Shown piece after piece: positions 12,566-27,158 of a stretch of DNA of 64,000 nt. Below the pieces are notes generated by a model that saw nothing but the letters and a program-made list of their open reading frames with translations, was not told where the DNA came from and did no database searches. A program made the translations under genes and the position numbers. Source of the DNA: Amia ocellicauda (lineage: Eukaryota; Chordata; Actinopteri; Amiiformes; Amiidae); contig NC_089856.1 in assembly GCF_036373705.1 (NCBI RefSeq), forward strand, positions 11,433,001-11,497,000, written 5' to 3'. The stretch's first letter is position 1. The number at the start of each line of letters is the position of its first letter.

Positions 12566-14306
12566 ACATTAAATTAATAGTGAACATGTTCACGTCAGTT
12601 GAAACAAAAGAAGAAATTGGAAGATTACAGGGGAATACAAGAAACAGGATTGGCCCATTAACTTATTATTTTATTGAGATTTTAATTTCCTCTGTGTCGT
12701 TTTGTCTTCAACCAAGGCTATCCCTCACTGCAAAGCTCTGTGATCACCACCGCTTTCCTCATTCCATTCAGAAAACAAAACAAACTAAATGTCTGCTGGA
12801 CTATGACCTCTAACCCTTGACCTCCACTGTCCTCCAGCTCTGGTTGAATAGTGCATGGCAGGTAGGCAGCTATCTGTATGGGAAGGGGATTCAAATGTAA
12901 GCGCAATGCTATAATGAAATGCCATAGAGTTAATCCGAGATATGAAATGCAACGTGGAAGTCCAGTTCGTCAACAAGCAGGCATCTTTAACTGGTAGCTT
13001 GAAGGACGCATGATTATAAAAAGTAATAATTTAAAATAGATCTCTGAAAAGACCGATCGGGTCAGATTGCATCAGTGTTATAGGTCAAGATGTATTGTAA
13101 CCCACTTGGAAAGCAAAGCCATACCGAATAGTGTTTTCAAACAATTTGTCTTGGGAGAAAAGTAGTTAATAATATCTTATACCCACAATCTCAGCAGCAC
13201 TGTTTGTAGAGTTTTCCATTAAAACCTCAACCAAAAACAAAATGAAAAAAACTTTCTCTTTTAGACTCATGGGTTAGGTACAAGAAAGAACCTCATAAGG
13301 ACAAGCGTGCAGTTTATGCTGTAATCCTTGTTTTTTTTACGGCAAGGGAAAGATACATTTGGGGAAAAAACTGGGTACAAGATAAAATGGTCAATGGTGC
13401 TATGAATAGTGGGGTTAGGTTCTTTCAGGCATCAAAAGTTTATTCTCAGTTGGAGGGTGGGAGGGGGTACAACGTTGCACATTGAGACTGGAAGATCATC
13501 CTTATTGACTTATTTTCCATTGTGGGTTTTGTTATTTTTCTTCTTTTTCTTTTTTTTCTTTTTCCAAGCTGACCACAAAACTAGCGGTTGATCCTCAGCG
13601 GCTTGCTGTAGAGAAATGTGTGGGTGTCATTTTAATGCATCGCGACACAAGGGCTTTCAGAGAGATCGGGCTGCAGATAAGCAGGCTTTTAAAGGCTCAG
13701 AGCCCATCCAGAAAAAAATAGTACTGCAATAAAAAGAGGGCTTTCGCTCGCTATTGTGGAAACCCAAAGTGCTTACGGCTCTTAATGCGGTCCATTTAAA
13801 TGTCTTAATTTAATGTAAAACATGCAACTGGCAAGATCAGTGCTTCACTCTTAAACAGGTCATCGGAACAGTTATTTTTCGGTTGAATATGTTTGTCATG
13901 CAGCCGGGCAGCTGCAGTAGTAAGGTTTCATTGAGAGACTCCCATTAGTGCACATGCTAATTGGGTGTATATTTATTGAAAAGAGAAGGAAGGTAAATGT
14001 GTTATGATCGTTTTTTTTTTTTTTTAATCAGTCTTCAGGAAGGGGCTTAATGGGATTGTGACCCATTTCAATTGGAATTCCTCCCAACTGCATTTTTGTA
14101 TGGTTATTGTCAATATTCAATTCTTCAGGCAGCATTTGGCCTTCCATGCTTCTTGTGTATCGAAGGAACTAAAGCTGTTTCCTCTTGTCTGCTTAACATT
14201 TTTTATATAGCTTGAACCTACACAGTTTGATCTCTAGGTGTCACTGTGCCCTGTGTAAAAACAAAACAAAAAAACTGCAGCCATACTGTATCATGAGTGA
14301 GATCTG

Positions 14307-14342
<36 letters not shown>

Positions 14343-15555
14343 TATATACACATACATGTATTTGTGTGTTTGTGTGTGTGTGTACATATTAATTTTCTTT
14401 ATAATAAAAAAATGTATCTAGGAATGATTAAGTTGCAAATTTGCCTACAAGGGGTGACAAAATGATGCTTTCCAGTAAATGTTTTATTTTATACAAACAC
14501 CTGAAGTGTACTGAGAAATACTCCCTGACCTGTCTGTTAAAAATACACTTTTTATTCAATTTCTGATTCGCATGGCCCCACCACTTACGTGGCTTATTTT
14601 GATTAGTATAGAACATGTTTTGTACCCCCACATTTTTATGGACTGAGTTAAGGAATCATACATATACTTAGTGGCATATATGGTGCTATCTGCAAGGGAA
14701 AACCATATCATGCTGCTACATGTGGATAGCTTTTGGCTCTCGTTCAGTTCATTCCTTTGTGGGCAAACTCTGCAGCTTAGCATCCTTAGGGCTGTCCACC
14801 ACCTACCTCGATCCCGTCTTCAGTGGAAACAGCAATGTGTGGATCTGTGGAAATGGTATCCATATACGTGTGTAAAGGGAAGAAAGCATTTACAAGTTTC
14901 AGGGGAGGCACATTGCAACTCCAAGCACTTTTCCTGTTCACCCTGGTTAATTTCCTAAGAAACACATGGATCCTGATTTCAGTTTTTGTTTTTAATAAAA
15001 TAAACTTAATTTGCTGTTTTGCTATGTCTCGCCCATCTCTTGTGTTACTTGTGGTCACTGTAGGCCTGCTGCCAGTCAATACTGGCTTTGGTTAAAAAAA
15101 AAAATAGCCCACAGGTTTGTATTCAGAGAGCAGGATTGTCACATCCCATTCACAGGCTTCTTGCTTGGTGAGTATTGGAACTACTTAAAGTGTGATTAAA
15201 GTGCAAGGTTACATAATAGAACAAAGAAGCTGTATCATCACTTTACTCTGAAATGCTTTGAACAAGAGGATTATCCTGATTGGCTGGTTTTAAAATGAAT
15301 ACACTCTGGTGCAGGTGTACATTTAGTTCTTTCAGACACAAATGCAATGACTTATGATTCAATTCAATTCAACATTTTTTATTTTTATATATATACCTTC
15401 AAAATGGCTTTGTCTTGGTGAAATATGCAGCAAGTACACCATTCTACTTTTCCTCTTATAAACTCTTATGCTCACTAATCCTGAAGTTGGGTCAGCGTCA
15501 AAGGATCTCTTTTAACATGCAAACGGAAAAGCTGGAATGCCACACACACACTGTC
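12566..15555. other. Intergenic spacer between the convergent tarbp2 and tespa1
   Basis: I see no supportable gene. It contains T-rich runs (13530-13565, 14010-14025), a long GT microsatellite and scattered AT-rich sequence. Human TARBP2 is followed by NPFF; I looked for an RFamide-type precursor and saw none. Confidence 0.5.
14309..14341. repeat. (GT)n microsatellite
   Basis: About sixteen uninterrupted GT units, with a second shorter GT-rich stretch near 14362-14382. Confidence 0.9.
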
Positions 15556-15572
15556 ATGTATAAATAAACACT

Positions 15573-15578
15573 TTTATT
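15573..15578 (-). terminator. tespa1: Poly(A) signal of tespa1
   Basis: The minus strand reads AATAAA here, about 300 bases beyond the tespa1 stop codon and followed by A/T- and GT-rich sequence. It is the best candidate for the end of the last exon. Confidence 0.5.
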
Positions 15579-15871
15579 GATCTGTACAAATAAATAGTCA
15601 TCTTTTTAACAAGGAAGAGAAAAGTGGATAGACACATACAGTGATATCACACCAAAACATGAGAAAACCCAGAATGGTAAAGATACTGCGCCTGCTGTTA
15701 AACTGCTTTCATGGAGCGCATTGCTGGACGCTTTTCCAATTAGCGTTCCAGTGACTACTAGTTGGAATTTGATGTCTGCCAAAGCTTTTAATACATCGAC
15801 CACAAACTCAGTGCCAGACATGGCTCAGGAATGCACTGGGGGCGGTGAGAATTTGCATTGTATCTCACCGT

Positions 15872-18800
15872 TTAGCAGAGCGGAAGTGATACTGCCACAG
15901 AGCACAATCTCATGACCTCTTGAACAACAGTCTCATCTTCAGCCTGGACTGACTTTTTGCCATCTGCCAACGACTGCTGGTGGATTTCCTGAGAAGAGCC
16001 GCCAGCATCCACCTTCCTCTCGGAGGTTCGTGACTCAATCCCCGGCAAGTCCGTTTTACCAGGAAGTTCATGTCGTGCAGCCGACTCACAAAAGTCCTTT
16101 AGATCGTCATCCCTATGGGGAAAGGTCAAAGAACAGTGGGCTTACAGACTCCTCAGAATGAGGTGTCCCTGGGTGGAAGGGCATTGTGGGTAAGCTTGCA
16201 CTTGGCTGTTACAACTCATGCGCCTTCTGTTTGGTGGTCTTCCACCAGCTCTCCTAACCACACTTTCGCCCACGTTGCTTCTGTATCGCATGCTAGCTCA
16301 ATAGCATCTTTGGGAAAACTGCTGGAAGCTTGATATGGTCAGGTTTTTTGTTTTTTTCTATGTATTTTGTTTCTGTGGCTTCAGAGTCACGCAGCCTTCA
16401 CCTCTCCTCCTCCCTCTCTGCCCCCATTGAGGTGTGAGCCTGATAATCCTCCTCCACAAAGCCACTGCTGTCAGACTGCAGGCTGTCCTCTCTCAGCATC
16501 AGATCTGCAAAGCAAAGGCCAACAGTGATTTCATTTCCAGGCGTTCGTAAAGGTGGCTGAATTGAAAACAAAAGCACGATTTACGATTGCGCTCAATGAA
16601 TCGGTCAGAAGAGGTATATGACAAGCAGACAGAGACTGTGGCTGTGTTAATCAACTGGTTTGCGGATCACAGCACCTTGGATGGGACACCTTACATCACT
16701 ACTTTACACTTTCTGATGTTCAAAATCAGACCGATCCACTTACGCAACCGTAAATCGATCTGTAAAAAGCTCAGGTTGTGGTTCAAAGACATGACAGCTA
16801 TTCAAAAGGTTTTCATTCTGCAACGTGCAACACCAAAATACTTCCCCACTACTTTCACTCCTTGATCAATCGGCACAGCAAACAACACTTTTTGAGTCCC
16901 AGCAAGGTTCTAAACAAAAGACACAACTTTTTTTTTTGTATGCACCCAGTTGTACTTCCTGTTAGCTGAGTTGGTTCCCCATGTAATAATCAAGATAAAT
17001 GGTTAAAAGGAAAAAGAAAAAAAGCTGAAGTGATAACAATCTCCCACGCATACAGTCACTTCCGAGCGAGACCACACTGAGAGCAGGGGAATCGCAGAAC
17101 ATACTGCTGAGACCATTTACTGTCAGCTACATGTCAGCAGTGGAACACTTTCTGTGTTTGTGATATCCACATCAATGTAGCACAAGCCCTGTTTACACCT
17201 ACCTGATCACCTCCAACCCCCAAATCAGGGATACCTCTCCACCCTCCCCTTGTTTTTATTTCCAGCATTGCGGTATACTAAACAGGTGCTTCCCTCAAGT
17301 CTGCACAGGCTCCAGTGGGAGTAAATTTAAATGACTGGATGAAAATGACTTTGTTTGCTCCCCAGATGAGGGGTTGTTCCCGTCTACAGGTCTTGGGTTT
17401 TGTCTGATTTGAATTGAATATAGTGTGTATTCTTTTATTTGTGTGTTGCAGGATGACTTTGTGTGAAAGTGACTGTTTTTTGTCGACCCCCTTGTAAAGT
17501 CAAATTAATTAATTTCAATTTGCATGGAGTGGGTTCCACACTTACTGCAGTCAGTGTGTGATGAAACTGCTGCAGATAAAGTGGGAGAACAGAGGGCAAT
17601 CAAATGTTCCATTTCAGGTCGTTCACCCTATCGGCCGGTGTTTTTTCTGTTTCTTGGGGAAAAAAAACAGAGCTGTCCCTTTTAAGCAGTGCAGTTGCAG
17701 ATAGTGAAAGATGGAAAAAAACATTAATAAAAGCCATTGATTGAGCTTGAGAACTGGATGCCCGCGTGTGTGTTGTCTTTGACTCTCTTGTGCCGATACG
17801 AGCCTTGTAGGCCAGACGATGAGTAATTGTCAATTCCAAAAACGGGAATGGCAAAATAATTGACGATTTCGCATTGTTGGTGGTAGTGGGCTGTCAATAC
17901 ACCTAGCTCCTTGTCAACTTTGAGTTTTTAGGGTATGAGAACTATTTTTCTTCTTTTCCCGTCAATACAACTGTTTCAAAGTGGAGTTTTGTTTAATGAA
18001 AGCACCAGTTCTTCTACCTCTTCAGATAACCACTCCATTCCCAACGCACACGCATGCACACGCACGCACACATGCACACATATACGCACACTTTCTAGAT
18101 CAACCTACCTCTGTGACGCTTCACCGCGGACAGGGGCGATAACGTCACAACACCCCTGGCCTCTGATTGGCTGACATCTTCTTCCCCTGCACTGTGAACC
18201 TGTTTTAGAGCAGAGTGGGCCAATGGGAAAGGTTTCTGAGTGCAGTTGCATGATTACATGCAAGGAATTAAAATAAGACAATATTTACTGTGTTACGAAA
18301 TGCTCCATTTGTATTATTGTATACAAGACTTACAGAAAACAGTTACTGATACTCTGTAGTTCAATCATTAGAATAAGCATGCATTTAGTTAATTCTCGTT
18401 TTTTCATATCTTCACTAAAACACTTTTTTGAGTCCTTGGATGCCTCTGATAAAGGATTCAAATGTCTAACGCCAGCAGTATCTCTCTGTGGTAGAGTGGT
18501 TACTGGTTACTTATCTTCGCCTTCTAAAAATATCCAACTAGAAAACCCTGAAAATATACAACATAGAGAGCTCTTTCACAAATGTAAGTATGCATGTATG
18601 AATTATAACCCCTTGTGAGTGTTGTTTTAACCCTCAGAGTACAACTGTGTCAATATCGTCCTACACAGGCATGTTGCATGATGACTAGATGGCCGATGAT
18701 CAGCCATAGATTTTGCCCTCACATTAGCTCCTCAAAAGTTTTTATTGGACTGTTTTATGTAGCAACAAACTGTCTTAACCAATAGTTATTTGGAAAAGGG

Positions 18801-21800
18801 GAATAAAGAGAAGGAGAAGGATGTAGATGCAAGAGTAGGTGACAGTACAAACATGTTTCTGTAATTCAGCTGGTCAATACAAATTTCAGAATCCCTTTTT
18901 CAAATTACAGAATTGCCACAATAGAAAACAGCCAACATTAAGAAACACACAGAAGTTAGTGGTCCGAGATGTATTTCACTAAGCATAACCCGATCTGCTG
19001 ACTTCTTTGAGTGGTTGTTTTCACTGGAGATACAAGAACACATCTGAGTCAAACAGATATGTGTTTGAAATCAATGAACAGTTATTATTATTGTTATTAT
19101 TATAAATTACTGTAATAACAACAATAATAATAATAAGTACATTTGCAGATGCTTTAACATGTATTCTACAATTGGTATTGACTTTTTAAATTAGACTTTT
19201 ACATTTTTTCACGAGGGACAAATAATATTCTGTAGTCATTCTAAAATGTGTATTGGCAAATTAATTATGGTTGTGTTGGTATATACAGTTAGGTCCATAA
19301 ATATTTGGAAAGTGACATAATTGTCATAATTTTGACTCTGTACGCCAACACAATGGATTTGAAAGGAAACAGTCAATATGTGTTTTAAGTGTAGACTTTC
19401 AAGAACAAGCAGGAACTAAAGACAGCTGCAGTGCAGGCCTGGCAGAGCATCACCAGGGAAGAAACCCAGCATCTGGTGATGTCTATGGATTCCAGACTTC
19501 AGGCAGTCATTGACTGCAAAGGATTTGCAACCAAGTGTTGAAACTCACAATTTAATTCATGATTATGTTAGTTTGTCCAAATACTTTTGAGCCCCTAAAA
19601 TTGGGGGGACCACATATAAAAATGGGTGTAATTCCTACACCGTTCACCCAATTTGGATGTAACTCAAATTAAAGCACATCTTGATTGTTTCCTTTCAAAT
19701 TTCCTTTCAAAATGATGACAATTGTTTCTGTATATTGCACAATTTATCTGAAGAAATGGCTTTTGAAGGTAACCATGCTTCCCTGGGCTGTGTAGTTCAG
19801 ATGAGCTCATAGATAGGTGTGCTGCTTGCAAAATTGATATCTCTTGAATAGCAGTTTGCAAGCATCTGTGTTTTTTTTGCATTTTAAAAAGAACACACTG
19901 GGGATTCATATTCATATGGATTCATATGTAGGCCAACCGGTTAAAGTATGTTTCTTTGCTGATGCACTTTTCTGTATTCATTCCAAACAGGGTAAGAGAA
20001 AGAACTATTTGCTGTAAAATTAAGTAATTTGCTGCACTGTACCAAGCGCTGTCATTTGTGCGAGACAGCTGTACTCCCCATGTGTAGTGCGTTTGCCATG
20101 ACATTGGCACTCTGAGGGTTAAATACTGCATTTCTTGTTTCTTTTGGTACATTTGCTTATGTTTACATTTACATTTTGTCATGGCAAATCAGACATGGTT
20201 GTATGTTCTCACTGGAAATACATCAGTCAAAGAGCACCTACCTCTTCCAGGTCAAAGGAGTTTGCTTGTGGAGGATGCTGGAGCACACTTCCAAGAGAGG
20301 GGGGCTTGGCAGGTGTCATGTAGCTCTGATCCTGTGGCTCCCATGAATCATGGTTCTGTGTGCATCCGTCTGTCCCTGAGTGTTTGTCTAGAGGGGCATC
20401 TGGGTCAACCTTTCCGTCCCACCCAGTCACAGTGATCTGACACTGAGGCACTGGAACCCAGACCCCAGAGCTGGGATGGGAGAGATGAGTGCACCCCAGT
20501 GAATCTGTCCCTTCGCATGGGTCTTGGGCCCAACGTGGACCTCCTGCAGGACACCTGCTCCTTGACTGACCCGTGGTCCTCGAAGTGCCGTTTCCCTCAG
20601 CTACATCAGATTCCCCAGCCTCTCTGCTGTCAGCCTTGTCCTGTTGACAACATGGGGAAGTCTTATAACCAGAGTCTGGGGTCACATTGGCAGAGCCTAA
20701 GTGGCCCCCCTTGGGACTCCCAGTTAGCCTGCCATAGCTAAAGGGCTTTTTATGGACCCTCTCGATAATCCTGGGGCAAATGACATCTTGAGTAAACCTG
20801 GCAGTTTGAGGCAAAGTGCTGGGATCTGGGTCTACACAGCCTTGTTTAGAGAGTTCCTTCAGGTCTTCCATTGGGGAGTTCCAAGTGACCTCATCAGAGG
20901 CCAATGTGCACAACAGCTCCAGGCCTCCGGGGATGGAGCGGCACTGTCTTGAGTCCTTACTGGAGCAGACGGCGGACAGGTACGCTCCTGCCAGGCTGCC
21001 CACTTGCTCCTCAAAGTGGGCCAGCCCCAGGTTCCGGAAGGCCTCTGACTTGGTGTTCTCCATAACCATCTCCACCACATTGGGGAGGCTACTGCGCTTG
21101 CGGGGGCTGGCGCTGGGCGATGGGCTGGGGGACGCCAGGTCCCGGGAGCCCCTGTAGAGACACATCTTGGAGACGGTGTCCTTCAGCCGGTCCACAGGGG
21201 ACTTGGGCTCACTCTTGACGCTGTTGAAACGCATGCTGATCTTCTCGATGGGCGATGAGAAGGAGAACTCAGGTGGGGCCAGCTTTTGCACTGGGGTCTT
21301 GGACACATGGGAGTACAAGGAGTAGAAAGCGTTGGCCATGGCTGTCAGGACCTCCACCTGCCGGAAACGACCTGGGAAGGAATATGAGAATGAGAGAGAG
21401 AGATGGAGAGAGAGGGAGAGTCAGTCTCTTCATTGTCCACCATTTTCCTGGACAATGATCACTGAACCAATTTCCTTTTAGTCTTTAGTTCAGTTAGGTC
21501 GATGAACATGTCTGAAAATTTTAGGCTAGTGTAATCCCTACCTTAGACACCCTCCTAGATCCTCAGTCTCACTTTCACCATTTAACTTCCTTCGTCCCCA
21601 AAACCAGAATCAAGCCACACGCACTGAAGCATGGCTACAGTGGTTATTAAACACTTATTATTTTTTTCTCCACCTCAGATGTGAATCTTTGCAACACAAG
21701 CCTGCTTCTGGATGTTCATGTGCCTTTCACTAACAAAGTGCTGAAAAAAAAGAAGTGCCAATGAAAAAATACTGAAAATGCCTCAGGGAAGTGGGCCTCA

Positions 21801-24800
21801 GAAAATAGAAAGCACTGAAATAAGCACTGGTGGTGGTAATATGGGGGCTGAGACCTACTTGCCTAAAAAGCATGAGAGAGTCAGTATTTGTTCAGATAAA
21901 AGGCCCAGGAATGAGCATGACTGATTTTACCCTCGGTATATCTGCTCCCATGCATCCCCTGCTAACAGTGATTCCCAAGTCTTCAAATACAGGCTGAATG
22001 TGAAGCACGTGTGCATATTGCATATGTCTGTATCTCTTGTCTGCATCCCCTGCCATGGAGGAATCTGTGCACACAGTGGCCTGTTTGTCTAAAGACAGAT
22101 GGACTATGAAGACAGAACACACCTAAGGACATAGTGAACCAGAGGGCAACAGAAGAGAGTTAATTTTATTAATTATAGATGGGTGTCACGTTGCCTTTCT
22201 TTGGGGATATCTGCTATAACAGTAAGAAGGAGAGGGGGTTCTTACTGGCCAAAGAGAGGTCAGGGTCTTCTTCCTTGATTCTACGCAGCTGGGATTCTAG
22301 GAATAGGCGGAAGTTGATGCCTTTGAGCTGGGAGGGGAAGTTGAGGAAGCGGGGGGGGATCTTGGCCGTGATCTGAGGCTCATCCATCCCGAAGCCAAGG
22401 TTGTACAGCGTCTCCTCCGCGTCTTCTGTGCACAACTGCAGCACCTCAGACACACTGTGTCAGACACACAGGCACACACACACACAGGCACACATGAGCC
22501 GTTACATTCACACTGTGGTTCGTGCTTTTGACAATAACGATTTGCCACCTAATACAAGATCTCTATAATTATAGATATAACAGATATATAATCTATAATT
22601 AGCATCACGCACACTGCGTTAAGAGTGAGTGCAAGTAAACACGAGAGAACGTGAGCTTTCCCATCGTCTTATTTTGAAAATGCATATGAAGCAGCCCTGC
22701 ACTCGTGACTAACACTTTTATCTTAACCATGAACCTTAAATCATCTGCCTCTTGTGGAATACACTATTGAGAGTAGTCCTTGGGGGCTGACTGATCCAAG
22801 GTTTCACATTTCTGCTTACTGTTCCCCCAAGACAAATTCCATGTGGGGTAATAGAGGACTGCGTCCCGGTCTGCTCACCTGGAGGCCGTCTTACTGGTGG
22901 TGCTGGAAAAGCCACTGGAGGCCATGCTGTGTCCCAAACTCAGGAACTGAAAGGGACTCAGCCTGTGAGACGAGGCACTGTGGACACAACACAGAGTCAT
23001 GACTGACAATTTATAGCACAGGGTGTGGCGGATAAACAATAGGCTTACTGGGATATCTTTCTATAAGACACTGGTGAAAAAAGTCTGAGCTAAACAGATG
23101 CTACAAAATATATACATACAGGCCTTGTTTCACAGACCCAAATTAGCACTAGTTATGGACTACTCAATGTTATTTTAAGTAGAGTAGTCCTAGACTTGTG
23201 CTCCTCAAGGTCTGTGAAACCAGTCAATATAGTTGTGCTTCTGTAGTCTAACATTGATCGTTGAAATTTTAGATCAGGGTGGTACAACTCCAGTACTCAG
23301 GGATTGGATTGCTGCAGGCTTTCAATGTGCCTTTCAACTGATTAACACCTGGAGTGACCTGACTTATTATCCAAATAAACAGCTCATTAAAGTAATGCAA
23401 ATGAGTGGGTTGAAAAAAATGGAGGACACTGAAGCAATCCAGCCCTGTTTTAGATGGTAGACATTGTGCTTTTCCACAAATTGTATAACAGGGGTTTGTC
23501 TCAACTTTTAGCATGTAATCGGAAAGGGGTTTTACGAAGAGACACCCTGCATTTCTCCTGGCACAAGCCATTTTTGGACAGAGGGGACTTACGCTCCTGC
23601 CGATCCCAGCTTGGAGGCTGGGTACTTCTGGCGTGGTCTTGGGGGTGGCAGCAGCAGTGGGCACTCTCTGAAACAGCAAAAGAAAGTGAGACAGTGATGA
23701 ATGCTTTGAAGTGTCATTAGCTGGGATATGCTGCCATTTTAGATCTATGGGTTATTCATCTGTCCGATAATGTTATTTGCAGGTGTTGTTTTCAAATACG
23801 TCAAGGAATATGACCATATTGGGACCATATTGCCTCACAGTAATGAGGTGGTGTTGGCCTTTTCCACGTTGTCTCGGCAAATCTATCCTTTACTGTCTCG
23901 ACACATAGTGACAGTCCATGTGGCGTTCCAGGCCTTTCGTAGAGTGAATCGGGAGTGAGGAGAAAATGAAATGCTCTTACCCCAGTGCTGTGCCATCCTC
24001 CTCCCTGTGCAGCGCAATCGCTGTGAAGAAATGGAGCGAGAGGTCTGGTTAGGCTAGAGAAAAAAACAAACCCTGCAAGTCGATTCCCTGCCAGCATGTG
24101 CGTATATCCATGAAGAACAGAATGAAAAGAAAAACAGACAGGCCAGCCAAGCAGGTACTGCCCAGCACAGCCCATTGTCAATGTGTGTTGCGGAATGCAC
24201 CAAGGCCGCCCACATGACAACCAGCGACAGGTGGGAAACTGAAGTGCGTCCACAGAGCGGGTTGTGTGCTCTGAACAAGTGAATGCCAGCTACTGAAAGA
24301 GGAAGCTTTGTGAGCCCATGCATTGTGAGTCGATAAAGGAGCCGATAGCAAGGGTGTGACCCGAGGGAAATAAAATACCTCACTTGATTTCTATTGCATA
24401 ACGCTCAAAACCCAGAGCAAATTCTGCATTTTATTTCTCCAGGGTTCAGTGTACGTTTGAAGGGCCCTCAAGCATCTCAAGCGAAGTGTTTGATGTAGCA
24501 AGATCACTAAGTCAGATTAGAAGGCAGGGTTTATATATATATATACAGTGAGGGAAAAAAGTATTTGATCCCCTGCTGATTTTGTACGTTTGCCCACTGA
24601 CAAAGAAATGATCAGTCTATAATTTTAATGGTAGGTGTATTTTAACAGTGAGAGACAGATTAACAACCAAAAAATCCAGAAAAACGCATTTCATAAAAGT
24701 TATAAATTGATTTGCATGTTAATGAGGGAAATAAGTATTTGATCCCCTATCAATCAGCAAGATTTCTTGCTCCCAGGTGTCTTTTATACAGGTAACGAGT

Positions 24801-27121
24801 AAAAGGAGTGCTCCTAATCTCAGCTCGTTACCTGTATAAAAGACACCTGTCCACAGAAGCAATCAATCAATCAGATTCCAAACTCTCCACCATGGCCAAG
24901 ACCAAAGAGCTGTCCAAGGATGTCAGGGACAAGATTGTAGACCTACACAAGGCTGGAATGGGCTACAAGACCATCGCCAAGCAGCTTGATGAGAAGGTGA
25001 CAACAGTTGGTGCGATTATTCAAGATCTCCATGCAAGATCTCACCTCGTGGAGTTTCAATGATCATGAGAATGGTGAGGAATCAGCCCAGAACTACACGG
25101 GAGGATCTTGTTAATAATCTCAAGGCAGCTGGGACCATAGTCACCAAGAAAACAATTGGTAACACACTACGCCGTGAAGGACTGAAATCCTGCAGCGCCC
25201 GCAAGGTCCCCCTGCTCAAGAAAACACATGTACAGGCCCGTCTGAAGTTTGCCAATGAACATCTGAATGATTCAGAGGAGAACTGGGTGAAAGTGTTGTG
25301 GTCAGATGAGACCAAAATCGAGCTCTTTGGCATCAACTCAACTCGCCGTGTTTGGAGGAGGAGGAATGACCCCAAGAACACCATCCCCACCGTCAAACAT
25401 GGAGGTGGAAACATTATGCTTTGGGGGTGTTTTTCTGCTAAGGGGACAGGACAACTGCACCGTATCAATGGGACGATGGACGGGGTCATGTACCGTCAAA
25501 TCTTGGGTGAGAACCTACTTCCCTCAGCCAGGGCATTGAAAATGGGTCGTGGATGGGTATTCCAGCATGACAATGACCCAAAACACACAGCCAAGGCAAC
25601 AAAGGAGTGGCTCAAGAAGAAGCACATTAAGGTCCTGGAGTGGCCTAGCCAGTCTCCAGACCTTAATCCCATAGAAAATCTGTGGAGGGAGCTGAAGGTT
25701 CAAGTTGCCAAACGTCAGCCTCAAAACCTTAATGACTTGGAGAGGATCTGCAAAGAGGAGTGGGACAAAATCCCTCCTGAGATGTGTGCAAACCTGGTGG
25801 CCAGCTACAAGAAACGTCTGACCTCTGTGATTGCCAACAAGGGTTTTGCCACCAAGTACTAAGTCGAAGTCACATGACATAACGTATATATATATATATA
25901 TACACTCACCTAAAGGATTATTAGGAACACCTGTTCAATTTCTCATTAATGCAATTATCTAACCAACCAATCACATGGCAGTTGCTTCAATGCATTTAGG
26001 GGTGTGGTCCTGGTCAAGACAATCTCCTGAACTCCAAACTGAATGTCTGAATGGGAAAGAAAGGTGATTTAAGCAATTTTGAGCGTGGCATGGTTGTTGG
26101 TGCCAGACGGGCCGGTCTGAGTATTTCACAATCTGCTCAGTTACTGGGATTTACACGCGCAACCATTTCTAGGGTTTACAAAGAATGGTGTGAAAAGGGA
26201 AAAACATCCAGTATGCGGCAGTCCTGTGGGCGAAAATGCCTTGTTGATGCTAGAGGTCAGAGGAGAATGGGCCGACTGATTGAAGCTGATAGAAGAGCAA
26301 CTTTGACTGAAATAACCACTTGTTACAACCGAGGTATGCAGCAAAGCATTTGTGAAGCCACAACACGTACAAGCTTGAGGCGGATGGGCTACAACAGCAG
26401 AAGACCCCACCGGGTACCACTCATCTCCACTACAAATAGGAAAAAGAGGCTACAATTTGCACAAGCTCAACAAAATTGGACAGTTGAAGACTGGAAAAAT
26501 GTTGCCTGGTCTGATGAGTCTCGATTTCTGTTGAGACATTCAGATGGTAGAGTCAGAATTTGGCGTAAACAGAATGAGAACATGGATCCATCATGCCTTG
26601 TTACCACTGTGCAGGCTGGTGGTGGTGGTGTAATGGTGTGGGGGCATGTTTTCTTGGCACACTTTAGGCCCCTTAGTGCCAATTGGGCATCGTTGAAATG
26701 CCACGGCCTACCTGAGCATTGTTTCTGACCATGTCCATCCCTTTATGACCACCATGTACCCATCCTCTGATGGCTACTTCCAGCAGGATAATGCACCATG
26801 TCACAAAGGTCGAATCATTTCAAATTGGTTTCTTGAACATGACAATGAGTTCACTGTACTAAACTGGCCCCCACAGTCACCAGATCTCAACCCAATAGAG
26901 CATCTTTGGGATGTGGTGGAACGGGAGCTTCGTGCCCTGGATGTGCATCCCACAAATCTCCATCAACTGCAAGATGCTATCCTATCGATATGGGCCAACA
27001 TTTCTAAAGAATGCTTTCAGCACCTTGTTGAATCAATGCCACGTAGAATTAAGGCAGTTCTGAAGGTGAAAGGGGGTCAAACACAGTATTAGTATGGTGT
27101 TCCTAATAATCCTTTAGGTGA

Positions 27122-27158
<37 letters not shown>

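Noticed and set aside
12566..15555. Search for an NPFF-like gene, the human neighbour of TARBP2
   Set aside because: No RFamide-type motif or signal peptide exon was seen on either strand.
15606..15821. 71-codon minus frame after the tespa1 stop
   Set aside because: No family resemblance; it lies between the stop codon and the poly(A) signal and is best read as 3' UTR.
23270..23460. Short stretch with 'gtacaactccagtactcagg', possibly an old MITE
   Set aside because: No clear inverted ends or target duplication; similarity to known repeat patterns is too weak.
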